From contig UQTA01000097.1 in NCBI GenBank assembly GCA_900543885.1, positions 1 through 9,203 on the forward strand: a stretch of 9,203 nt of DNA, read 5' to 3'. Under the pieces are notes generated by a model that made no database searches, had not been told where the DNA came from, and saw only the letters and a program-made list of their open reading frames with translations. Positions within the stretch are counted from its first letter, which is position 1; each line of letters starts with the position of its first letter. The position numbers and the translations under genes were made by a program. Source of the stretch: an uncultured Clostridium sp. Lineage in GTDB: Bacteria; Bacillota; Clostridia; Lachnospirales; Lachnospiraceae. Positions 1 to 5,133 of the stretch are shown one piece after another.

Positions 1-666
1 TCCTCGCTCTCTCCCGTTGTGTCTGCCGGCGCCCCCGTCATGTGTCCGTTAGCCGCGCTGGCCTCTGTCCCTCGCGTTATCTCCTCCGTGGTCGCCGCCG
101 TTTCGTCCGTCCCGGTTCTGGTTGCCGCCCTGTGGTCTGTCTTTGCGTTTATCTCTTCCCTGGCAGCCGCCTTGTCTTCCATCACGGTTCTGATAGCCGC
201 CCTGTGGTCTGTCTGTACGGTTATCTCTTCCCTGGTAGCCATTCTGGCTTCTTCCCTGGAATTCTCCTCTTTCAGACTGTGCAGGTCTGTTCTCTGGTGC
301 TGGAGCAGATGCTTCCTGTACCTGAGGCTTTACCTCTGCTGCCTGTACCGGCTTGGTCTCCTCTGCCTTTACAGCTGCCTGCTGTGGCTTAGACTGCTGC
401 TTTGGTACCGGGCGCTTGATCTGCTGCTGTGCATTCTGAGGACGGAATACTGCCGTCAGTTTCTTTTTTGCAGGCTCTGCTTTTCCTGCTTCTGTCTTTG
501 GTGCTCCCTCTTTTTTCTGGCTGACAGCGTTTCTTACCATATTTTCCTGGTCTTTTGATACGCTGGAAGCTGCGAAAAGAGACGCAGAGCTGTCTTTCTG
601 TTTAATAATATCTAATACTTCTTTACTGGTCTTGCCCAGTTCATTTGCCAGTTCACTTACTCTCAT
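1..666 (-). CDS. infB: Translation initiation factor IF-2, N-terminal part, interrupted by in-frame TAA; runs off left edge
   Basis: IF-2 is the GTPase that brings initiator tRNA to the 30S subunit and promotes subunit joining. Only its N-terminal region is here. Residues 1-52 (starting MRVSELANELGKTSKEVLD) are the small helical IF2_N domain. Residues about 53-130 are a K/A/E/P/Q-rich linker, and from about 131 the chain is rich in R, G, N, D and Q with 24-residue repeats. The start ATG at 664-666 has GGAGGT 7 nt upstream and overlaps the end of ylxQ by 14 bp, as expected for the last genes of the nusA operon. Codon 206 is TAA (49-51). The same frame then stays open to the edge for 16 codons and keeps the repeat pattern, so this looks like a nonsense change or sequence error rather than a frameshift. 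The G domain and C-terminal domains lie outside the window, so whether a full protein is made cannot be judged. Confidence 0.9.
13..228 (-). repeat. 24-residue (72-bp) tandem repeats in the IF-2 linker
   Basis: Three consecutive 72-bp units lie at 157-228, 85-156 and 13-84. The first two encode residues 147-170 and 171-194 of IF-2 and share a pattern beginning RD-x-R-x-DRPQGG and continuing QNRDGR-x-GG. The third is more diverged but keeps D, G and R at matching positions. Its 12th codon, Tyr (TAT) in copy 1 and Asn (AAC) in copy 2, is the TAA stop at 49-51. Low-complexity RG-rich linkers of this type are variable in IF-2 and probably form a flexible, RNA-contacting tether; that role is an inference. 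Confidence 0.85.
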
Positions 667-988
667 TCAAACTACCTCCATTTACATTCATCCGTGATGC
701 CAGGGATTTGGCAAATCCTGCGTCCTCTACTGAAAGGGAAGCACGGAATTCCTGTCCCATAGCATGCCCAAGTTCCTCTTTTGTGCCGAACAGATAGATA
801 GGAACTTTATAGTGAGTACACATATTGGTAAACATTTTCTTGGTATTATCAGAAGCTTCTTCTGACACGATCACCATGTGAGAACGTCCGCTTTTTACAG
901 ACTTTTCTGTAGAAAATTCTCCGCTGACTACTCTTCTTGCCCTGGTGGCCAGTCCGATCAGACTAAATACTTTATTTTTATCTATCAA
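653..988 (-). CDS. ylxQ: YlxQ, L7Ae/L30e-family RNA-binding protein
   Basis: A small ribosomal L7Ae/L30e-like protein of 111 residues in its family position between ylxR and infB. The N-terminus (KVFSLIGLATRARRVVSGE, about residues 6-24) and the following MVIVSEEASDNTKK segment (38-51) are the recognisable L7Ae/L30e core; members bind kinked or structured RNA. I prefer the TTG at 986-988 as start. It has AAGGAG 10 nt upstream, overlaps the ylxR stop by only 11 bp and puts the family core near the N-terminus. The alternative ATG at 1016-1018 would add ten basic and tryptophan-rich residues (KLWKRRWKK) encoded inside ylxR, with a poorer-spaced GAGAGG. The stop codon lies inside the infB start region, so translation is probably coupled. 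The exact cellular RNA target is not known from sequence. Confidence 0.85.
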   Translation of the reverse strand: MIDKNKVFSLIGLATRARRVVSGEFSTEKSVKSGRSHMVIVSEEASDNTKKMFTNMCTHYKVPIYLFGTKEELGHAMGQEFRASLSVEDAGFAKSLASRMNVNGGSLNESK

Positions 989-1250
989 TTTCTTCCATCT
1001 CCTTTTCCAGAGTTTCATAAACCTCTCTGGGGATAGCCATTTTAAAGGATCGTTCCAGACCTCTGCCTTTCACAGCCTTCTTAAAGCACTCCATAGACGG
1101 ACACAGATAGGCGCCGCGGCCGTTTTTACGACCGGTAGCATCTAACAAGATCTGATCCTCGGCTGTTTTGATCACTCTTATCATTTCTTTTTTACTTTTC
1201 ATCTCACCGCAGCCAATACACTGCCTCAGCGGGATTTTCTTTACACTCAC
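978..1250 (-). CDS. ylxR: YlxR family protein (DUF448), proposed RNase P modulator
   Basis: A 90-residue basic protein matching the YlxR family. It contains the motif RQCIGCG (9-15), the signature GRGAYLC (44-50) and further Cys at 55, so C11, C14, C50 and C55 could form a metal-site-like cluster. In Bacillus the family has been reported to bind RNase P RNA and was renamed RnpM; that is recalled literature, not visible here. The start is GTG at 1248-1250 with AGGAG 9 nt upstream. The gene begins 34 nt after nusA ends and its last codons overlap ylxQ, which is the usual nusA-ylxR-ylxQ-infB arrangement. The C-terminal tail (residues about 75-90) is acidic and helical and is encoded in the overlap. 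Confidence 0.93.
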   Translation of the reverse strand: MSVKKIPLRQCIGCGEMKSKKEMIRVIKTAEDQILLDATGRKNGRGAYLCPSMECFKKAVKGRGLERSFKMAIPREVYETLEKEMEEIDR

Positions 1251-1284
1251 TTATTATCACTCCTAATCTTTTCAGAGCTTATCT

Positions 1285-2448
1285 CTACTGTTCGCTGTTT
1301 TCTTCCTGGTAGTCATCCTGAGCTGTTTCTGCTGTTTCTTCTGCTTCTTCTGCTTCTTCTGTTGCTTCCGGAGCATCGCCATACTGTAAGCCCATCTGCT
1401 CAAACAGTCCCATTTCCTTTGCCTGGGTCTCGCTCTTAATATCGATCTTATATCCGGTCAGTCTTGCTGCAAGACGTGCATTCTGTCCTTCCTTACCGAT
1501 TGCCAGGGATAACTGGTAATCCGGAACAATAACCTGTGCTTCTTTTGCTTCTTCATCAGCAACAACACAGATAACTTTTGCAGGGCTTAATGCATTTTCG
1601 ATCAGATATGCCGGATTCTCATCCCAGTTGATGATATCGATCTTCTCACCGCGAAGTTCGTTTACGATGGCGTTGACTCTGGCACCATTTACACCTACAC
1701 ATGCGCCTACCGGATCTACACTTGGATCATTGGACTTAACTGCGATCTTGGTTCTGGAACCAGCTTCTCTTGCAATTGCCTTGATCTCTACAGTACCATC
1801 ATGTACCTCAGATACTTCCTCTTCAAAGAGACGCTTAACAAGATCTGGATGAGTTCTGGATACAGAAATACGTGGTCCCTTTGTGGTATCCTTTACTTCT
1901 ACAATATAAACCTTAATACGTTCATTTGGACGGAAGGTCTCTCCCTTCACCTGCTCGCTTTCGTTTAAGATCGCATCTACCTTACCAAGGTTGACACTGA
2001 TATTTTTGCCAAGGTAACGCTGCACAATACCGGTAGCAACATCTTTTTCCATGGTATAGTAGTCATTGTATAATGCCTTACGCTCTTCTTCACGGATCTT
2101 CTGAAGGATCACGTTCTTTGCATTCTGGGTTGCAATACGTCCGAATTTCTTGGAATCTAAAGGCACCTGCACAGTGTCGCCAAGCTGATACTTAGCGCTG
2201 ATCATTCTTGCATCTGCCAGGCTGATCTCCATAACCGGGTCTTCTACCTCTTCTACTACAGTTTTTTCTGCATATACAGCAAAGTCACCGGTAGAACGGT
2301 TCATAACAACTTTTACGTTATCTGCTTTGCCGAAATTATTTTTACAGGCAGTGATAAGGGAATTTTCAATTGCCTCGATCATGGTATCTTTAGAGATATT
2401 TTTCTCTTTTTCCAATATCTCCATTGCCTCTAACAGTTCCTTATTCAT
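1285..2448 (-). CDS. nusA: Transcription termination/antitermination factor NusA
   Basis: NusA binds RNA polymerase and nascent RNA and modulates pausing, termination and antitermination. The 387-residue protein has the normal Gram-positive domain order. An N-terminal polymerase-binding domain covers about 1-125 and an S1 domain about 134-198. KH1 has its GxxG loop as GVNG (252-255) followed by the conserved NELRGEKIDII segment (263-273). KH2 has its loop as GKEG (318-321) followed by QNARLAARLTGYKIDI. There are no acidic AR repeats as in Proteobacteria. Instead the chain ends in a Glu/Ala/Thr-rich tail (about 360-387) encoded by a 9-bp-periodic stretch. The start ATG at 2446-2448 has AGGAGG 6 nt upstream. 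rimP ends 35 nt before it and ylxR starts 34 nt after it, so all are probably one transcript. Confidence 0.97.
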   Translation of the reverse strand: MNKELLEAMEILEKEKNISKDTMIEAIENSLITACKNNFGKADNVKVVMNRSTGDFAVYAEKTVVEEVEDPVMEISLADARMISAKYQLGDTVQVPLDSKKFGRIATQNAKNVILQKIREEERKALYNDYYTMEKDVATGIVQRYLGKNISVNLGKVDAILNESEQVKGETFRPNERIKVYIVEVKDTTKGPRISVSRTHPDLVKRLFEEEVSEVHDGTVEIKAIAREAGSRTKIAVKSNDPSVDPVGACVGVNGARVNAIVNELRGEKIDIINWDENPAYLIENALSPAKVICVVADEEAKEAQVIVPDYQLSLAIGKEGQNARLAARLTGYKIDIKSETQAKEMGLFEQMGLQYGDAPEATEEAEEAEETAETAQDDYQEENSEQ

Positions 2449-2483
2449 GTTTATCCTCCTATCATGTTCTCCGTATGATACGG

Positions 2484-2951
2484 TTAAAAATCAAGTGCCA
2501 GACGGATCAGTGCAATATCCGCTTTCTCAAATACAGCCTCACTTCCATCTTCCATAGTCAGCGTCACTGTCTTATCATCATATGCGCTCAGTGTACCTGT
2601 AAATTCCTTCTGTCTGTCAATGGCTTTGTAAAGTCTTACTTCCACTTCACGTCCAATGCTTCTTACGTAGTCTTTCTCTTTCTTTAAAGGCCTTCCAAGT
2701 CCCGGTGAGCTTACCTCTAAAATGTAGCTGTCATCGATAAAGTCTTCTTTATCCAGCCAGTCGCTGAGCTTACGGCTGATCACTTCGCAGTCATCTACTC
2801 CAATGCCGCCTTCTTTATCAATGTAGGCTCTTAAATACCAGGTGCCTGCTTCTTTTACGTACTCTACATCTACCAGTTCAAAGTTGTTCTCTTCCATAAG
2901 AGGAAGGAGGTATGCTTCTACTCTGCTTTCATAGCTTTCTTTTTTTGACAT
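2484..2951 (-). CDS. rimP: Ribosome maturation factor RimP
   Basis: RimP assists assembly of the 30S subunit in the cytoplasm. The 155-residue length is typical. The N-terminal alpha/beta domain (about 1-80) includes the FELVDVEYVKE strand (24-34) and the DDCEVISRKLSDWLD helix (53-67). The family hallmark SSPGLGRPL follows at 81-89, and a C-terminal SH3-like beta domain (about 95-155) contains FTGTLSAYDD and ends IALIRLALDF. The start ATG at 2949-2951 is preceded by AAGGTGG with 7 nt spacing. It is the first gene of the nusA operon here and is preceded by a clear promoter and a leader hairpin. nusA begins 35 nt downstream. Confidence 0.96.
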   Translation of the reverse strand: MSKKESYESRVEAYLLPLMEENNFELVDVEYVKEAGTWYLRAYIDKEGGIGVDDCEVISRKLSDWLDKEDFIDDSYILEVSSPGLGRPLKKEKDYVRSIGREVEVRLYKAIDRQKEFTGTLSAYDDKTVTLTMEDGSEAVFEKADIALIRLALDF

Positions 2952-2984
2952 GTCTGCACCACCTTTCTTTCCCTAACAATACGA

Positions 2985-3008
2985 AAGAGTGGACCAGCGC
3001 CCACTCTT
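2985..3008 (-). promoter_or_regulatory. Hairpin in the rimP-nusA-infB operon leader
   Basis: A perfect 8-bp inverted repeat, AAGAGTGG / CCACTCTT, with an 8-nt loop lies in the 5' leader about 25-50 nt after the predicted transcript start and about 34 nt before the rimP start codon. Only three U residues follow the second arm, so it is a weak candidate for an intrinsic terminator. It could protect the 5' end or bind a regulator. No function is proven. Confidence 0.6.
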
Positions 3009-3040
3009 ACATTAAGTAAAATCCATTAGTTATCGTATAC

Positions 3041-3069
3041 ACTATACCATCATGTGTGTGGAAATGCAA
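3041..3069 (-). promoter_or_regulatory. Sigma-A type promoter of the rimP-nusA-ylxR-ylxQ-infB operon
   Basis: On the minus strand the -35 box TTGCAT (3064-3069) and -10 box TATAGT (3041-3046) are separated by exactly 17 bp. The predicted transcript start near 3034 gives a leader of about 80 nt to rimP. It lies just 31 bp after the hydF stop codon. Confidence 0.75.
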
Positions 3070-3099
3070 GCACTTTTTTCCACCGAACCCAGGCTACAT

Positions 3100-4359
3100 T
3101 CAGTCATAAAGCAGTGCTGCCGCCTTCGGAAACGGTTTAAGGCTGCGTTCCAGTACACCATGGATATAGGCAATGGTCATTCCATAATTTGTAACAGGAA
3201 CATTCTGGTCACAGGCACATTTAATGCGGTACTTCATTTCTTTTGCATTTAACATGCAGCCTCCGCAGTGGATAACCATTTTATAAGAAGTTAAATCATC
3301 CGGAAACTCCGTACCAGAAGTAAATGTGAACTCCGGTTCTGCACCTGTAAACTGGCGGATCCAGTTTGGAAGCTTTACCGTTCCAATATCCCCGCACTGC
3401 CTGTGATGGGTGCATCCTTCACAGATAAGGATCTTATCTCCCGTCTGAATCTTATTTAAAGCTGCCACACCGGCTATCATTGTATCTAATTCTCCTTTAT
3501 ATCTTGCAAATAAGATAGAAAAAGAAGTAAGAGGAATATCTTCAGGGGTAATCTGGGATACTTTTCCAAATGCCTGGCTGTCCGTGATCACAAGTCTTGG
3601 CTTTTTCCCAATTTTTTCCAGTGTGTCTTTTAATTCATTATCTTTTACCACAATAGAAACTGCACCCGCATCTAAAATATCCCGGATCGTCTGCTGCTGT
3701 GGAAGGATCAGGCGGCCTTTGGGAGCTGCTTTATCAACAGGAACCACCAGAACAACAAAATCAGACGGGCTGATCAGATCTGCTACCAAGGGTCTTGTAT
3801 TCTCCTGCGGTTTTGCGATCTTTGCTATCGTCTCTTTTAATTCTGTAATACCCGTTCCTGTAAGAGCGCTGACTAAAAGAACCGGAACTGCCTGTTTTTT
3901 AATTTCCAGACAAGACTTTTTAAGCGTCTCTTCTGTCTCTTTTTCTATATCAGCAGGACAGACTACCTGATCGATCTTATTATATACGAAAACACAGGGA
4001 ATCTGCTTTTCCTGTATTTTTGCAAAAAGCTGCTTTTCTTCTTCTCCAAAACCTGTCTTACAGTCCATAACGATCACTGCCGCATCTGTTTTATTCAGCA
4101 CCTGATAACTTTTTTTGACTCTCAATGCTCCCAGATCGCCTTCATCATCAATTCCCGGAGTGTCGATCACTGTGACCGGTCCTAGTGGAAGTAATTCCAT
4201 AGATTTATAGACTGGATCTGTGGTAGTTCCTTTTACATCTGATACTACTGCCAGTTCCTGTCCGATCACTGCATTTAATACACTGGATTTTCCTGCATTC
4301 CTTCTGCCAAAAAATCCTATATGTATCCGTTCTCCTGTAGGCGTTTCATTCATTCCCAT
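3100..4359 (-). CDS. hydF: [FeFe]-hydrogenase H-cluster maturation GTPase HydF
   Basis: HydF is the GTPase and iron-sulphur scaffold that receives the assembled two-iron subcluster (made with HydE and HydG) and delivers it to apo-hydrogenase. In this 419-residue reading the GTPase domain has the P-loop GRRNAGKS (18-25), GTTTDPV (44-50), DTPG (66-69) and NKID (127-130). A middle dimerisation region follows. The cluster-binding domain has CTHH (316-319) and, 46 residues after the first His, HCGGC (364-368), which is the family's Cys-x-His ... His-Cys-x-x-Cys pattern. I chose the ATG at 4357-4359, which sits behind an AGGT/AAGG-rich sequence. The longer GTG-started reading to 4440 would run through the gene's own -10 and -35 boxes. 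A second ATG two codons later (4351-4353) is also possible. hydE, hydG and hydrogenase genes are not in the window. Confidence 0.95.
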   Translation of the reverse strand: MGMNETPTGERIHIGFFGRRNAGKSSVLNAVIGQELAVVSDVKGTTTDPVYKSMELLPLGPVTVIDTPGIDDEGDLGALRVKKSYQVLNKTDAAVIVMDCKTGFGEEEKQLFAKIQEKQIPCVFVYNKIDQVVCPADIEKETEETLKKSCLEIKKQAVPVLLVSALTGTGITELKETIAKIAKPQENTRPLVADLISPSDFVVLVVPVDKAAPKGRLILPQQQTIRDILDAGAVSIVVKDNELKDTLEKIGKKPRLVITDSQAFGKVSQITPEDIPLTSFSILFARYKGELDTMIAGVAALNKIQTGDKILICEGCTHHRQCGDIGTVKLPNWIRQFTGAEPEFTFTSGTEFPDDLTSYKMVIHCGGCMLNAKEMKYRIKCACDQNVPVTNYGMTIAYIHGVLERSLKPFPKAAALLYD

Positions 4360-4401
4360 GTGCGTACCTGCCTTCCTGCTGTTCTCATCTGCTTTTTGGT
4401 T

Positions 4402-4430
4402 ATTATACTTGTCCCAGAAGTATTTTTCAA
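4402..4430 (-). promoter_or_regulatory. Near-consensus promoter of hydF
   Basis: On the minus strand TTGAAA (4425-4430), a 17-bp spacer and a perfect TATAAT (4402-4407) form a strong sigma-A promoter. The transcript would start near 4395 and give a short leader of about 36 nt. Its position inside the longer open frame is the main argument for the downstream hydF start. Confidence 0.82.
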
Positions 4431-4442
4431 CTAAAAGCACAT

Positions 4443-4471
4443 TTGCTTTTCCTATATAAATAGAGTATAAT
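4443..4471 (+). promoter_or_regulatory. Promoter for the hairpin leader and HicB-like gene
   Basis: TTGCTT (4443-4448), a 17-bp spacer and a perfect TATAAT (4466-4471) on the plus strand. Transcription would start near 4478. A short GGG-GAGAA-CCC hairpin follows at once (about 4484-4494), and then the long inverted repeat. It is back to back with the hydF promoter, with 12 bp between their -35 boxes. Confidence 0.75.
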
Positions 4472-4518
4472 ACATAGGCACACGGGGAGAACCCGGATCT
4501 GCACGTTCAAATTTATAA

Positions 4519-4683
4519 AATGTACTCTCGAAATCTTTTTGTGCTTGATTTTGCGAGAAGATTTTTTGTCAGTTGTGCCCAAATTTTTGAGGCGTACGCG
4601 GTGCGTACGTTGATAAAATTCGGGTGCGACTGGCAGAAAATCGGCCGCAAAAGCAGGTGCATGAAAGATTCCGAGAGTACATT
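4519..4683 (+). repeat. Long near-perfect inverted repeat / transcribed hairpin of about 165 nt
   Basis: Two 81-nt arms (4519-4599 and 4603-4683) pair about a 3-nt loop (4600-4602). The first 12 outer bases (AATGTACTCTCG) and the last seven inner pairs match perfectly. Positions 4560-4587 against 4615-4642 hold 22 Watson-Crick pairs, 5 G-U pairs and one A-C mismatch. A region around 4540-4559 needs a one-base shift and contains internal loops, but still aligns through TTTTGCG. It fills the leader between the promoter and the HicB-like ribosome binding site (4692-4697). It resembles miniature inverted-repeat elements of the ERIC or NEMIS type in size and placement, but I do not recognise the sequence, and no clear target-site duplication is visible. 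No credible protein is encoded; ORFs on both strands begin with similar peptides because of the palindrome. Confidence 0.88.
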
Positions 4684-4706
4684 AAGTATGTCAGGAGGAA
4701 CCTGTT

Positions 4707-4982
4707 ATGACATTTGTTTATCCCGCTGTTTTCACCCCACATGAAAAGGATAACGGCTTTCATGTAGAATTTCCGGATCTGGAATGCTGCGAGGCAGACG
4801 GACCTGATCTGGAAGATGCTGTAGAAAATGCAAGAGACGCAGCACGCAATTGGATCACTGCAGAATTAGAAGATACCTGCGAGATCCCGCCTTCTACGCA
4901 TGTGGATGACATTGAATTAAAAGAAGGTATGTTTATAAAAAACATTATGGTCATTATCAAATTATTGCCGGACAATGACTAA
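4707..4982 (+). CDS. Short HicB-like protein (orphan antitoxin-type domain)
   Basis: A 91-residue acidic protein resembling the HicB N-terminal domain. It has YPAVFTP (5-11), then GFHVEFPDL (17-25), then a helix with repeated acidic residues and ENARDAARNWITAELED (40-56). HicB proteins normally neutralise the HicA mRNA-cleaving toxin and usually carry a C-terminal DNA-binding domain. Here the chain stops soon after the partially degenerate RNase H-like fold and no such domain is visible. No HicA-like frame (a small basic protein with a GSHH-type motif) is present on either strand nearby. The start ATG has AGGAGG 8 nt upstream. The gene lies behind a long hairpin leader and ends before a strong terminator, so it looks like a one-gene transcript. 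Function as a real antitoxin is doubtful; solitary HicB-like proteins of unknown role are common in Clostridia. Confidence 0.8.
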   Translation: MTFVYPAVFTPHEKDNGFHVEFPDLECCEADGPDLEDAVENARDAARNWITAELEDTCEIPPSTHVDDIELKEGMFIKNIMVIIKLLPDND

Positions 4983-4988
4983 TATGGC

Positions 4989-5019
4989 AAAAATCCTTCT
5001 CCCCGCCCAAGGCGGGGAG
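4989..5019 (-). terminator. Probable terminator of cyuA (minus strand)
   Basis: A 9-bp GC-rich stem, CTCCCCGCC (4999-5007) with GGCGGGGAG (5011-5019), and a 3-nt loop. Read on the minus strand the stem is followed by AAGGA and then five Ts (complement of 4989-4993). It has no T run on the plus strand. It lies beyond the plus-strand terminator, so the two convergent transcripts would overlap in this zone. Confidence 0.6.
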
Positions 5020-5049
5020 GAAATATTGCAGCTGCATAAGCGCAAAGAA

Positions 5050-5087
5050 CCCTGAACACACCATAAAATGTGCTCAGGGCTTTTTTT
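5050..5087 (+). terminator. Intrinsic terminator of the HicB-like gene
   Basis: An 11-bp stem with one A-C mismatch (5050-5060 with 5069-5079, outer part CCCTGA/TCAGGG), an 8-nt loop, then C and seven Ts (5081-5087) on the plus strand. On the minus strand the mismatch becomes a G-U pair but the tail is only a short broken T run, so it may act weakly for cyuA as well. Confidence 0.88.
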
Positions 5088-5133
5088 CTGATCCAATCTG
5101 CTGTATTTTCCGCTAAGCTTGGAAAACGATTAC

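Noticed and set aside
19..558. Long plus-strand open frame of 179 codons opposite infB
   Set aside because: It is the antisense of the GC-rich repeat and linker region of IF-2, is rich in Leu, Cys and Ser, and has no suitable ribosome binding site. It is a shadow of infB.
3584..3970. Plus-strand open frame of 128 codons inside hydF
   Set aside because: Antisense shadow of a well-supported hydF; no start signals and Ser/Ile-rich composition.
4360..4440. Longer hydF with 27 extra N-terminal residues from a GTG start
   Set aside because: The extension covers the perfect TATAAT and TTGAAA boxes of the gene's own promoter and lacks similarity to the usual HydF N-terminus.
4519..4683. Retron, CRISPR or insertion sequence as an explanation of the long inverted repeat
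   Set aside because: No reverse transcriptase, Cas protein, transposase or regularly spaced direct repeats are present in the window, and no clear target-site duplication flanks the arms.
4520..4763. Short open frames on both strands across the long hairpin, both beginning MYSRNL
   Set aside because: Their likeness follows from the palindrome itself. Neither has a ribosome binding site or a protein-like composition, and the plus-strand one would overlap the HicB-like gene.
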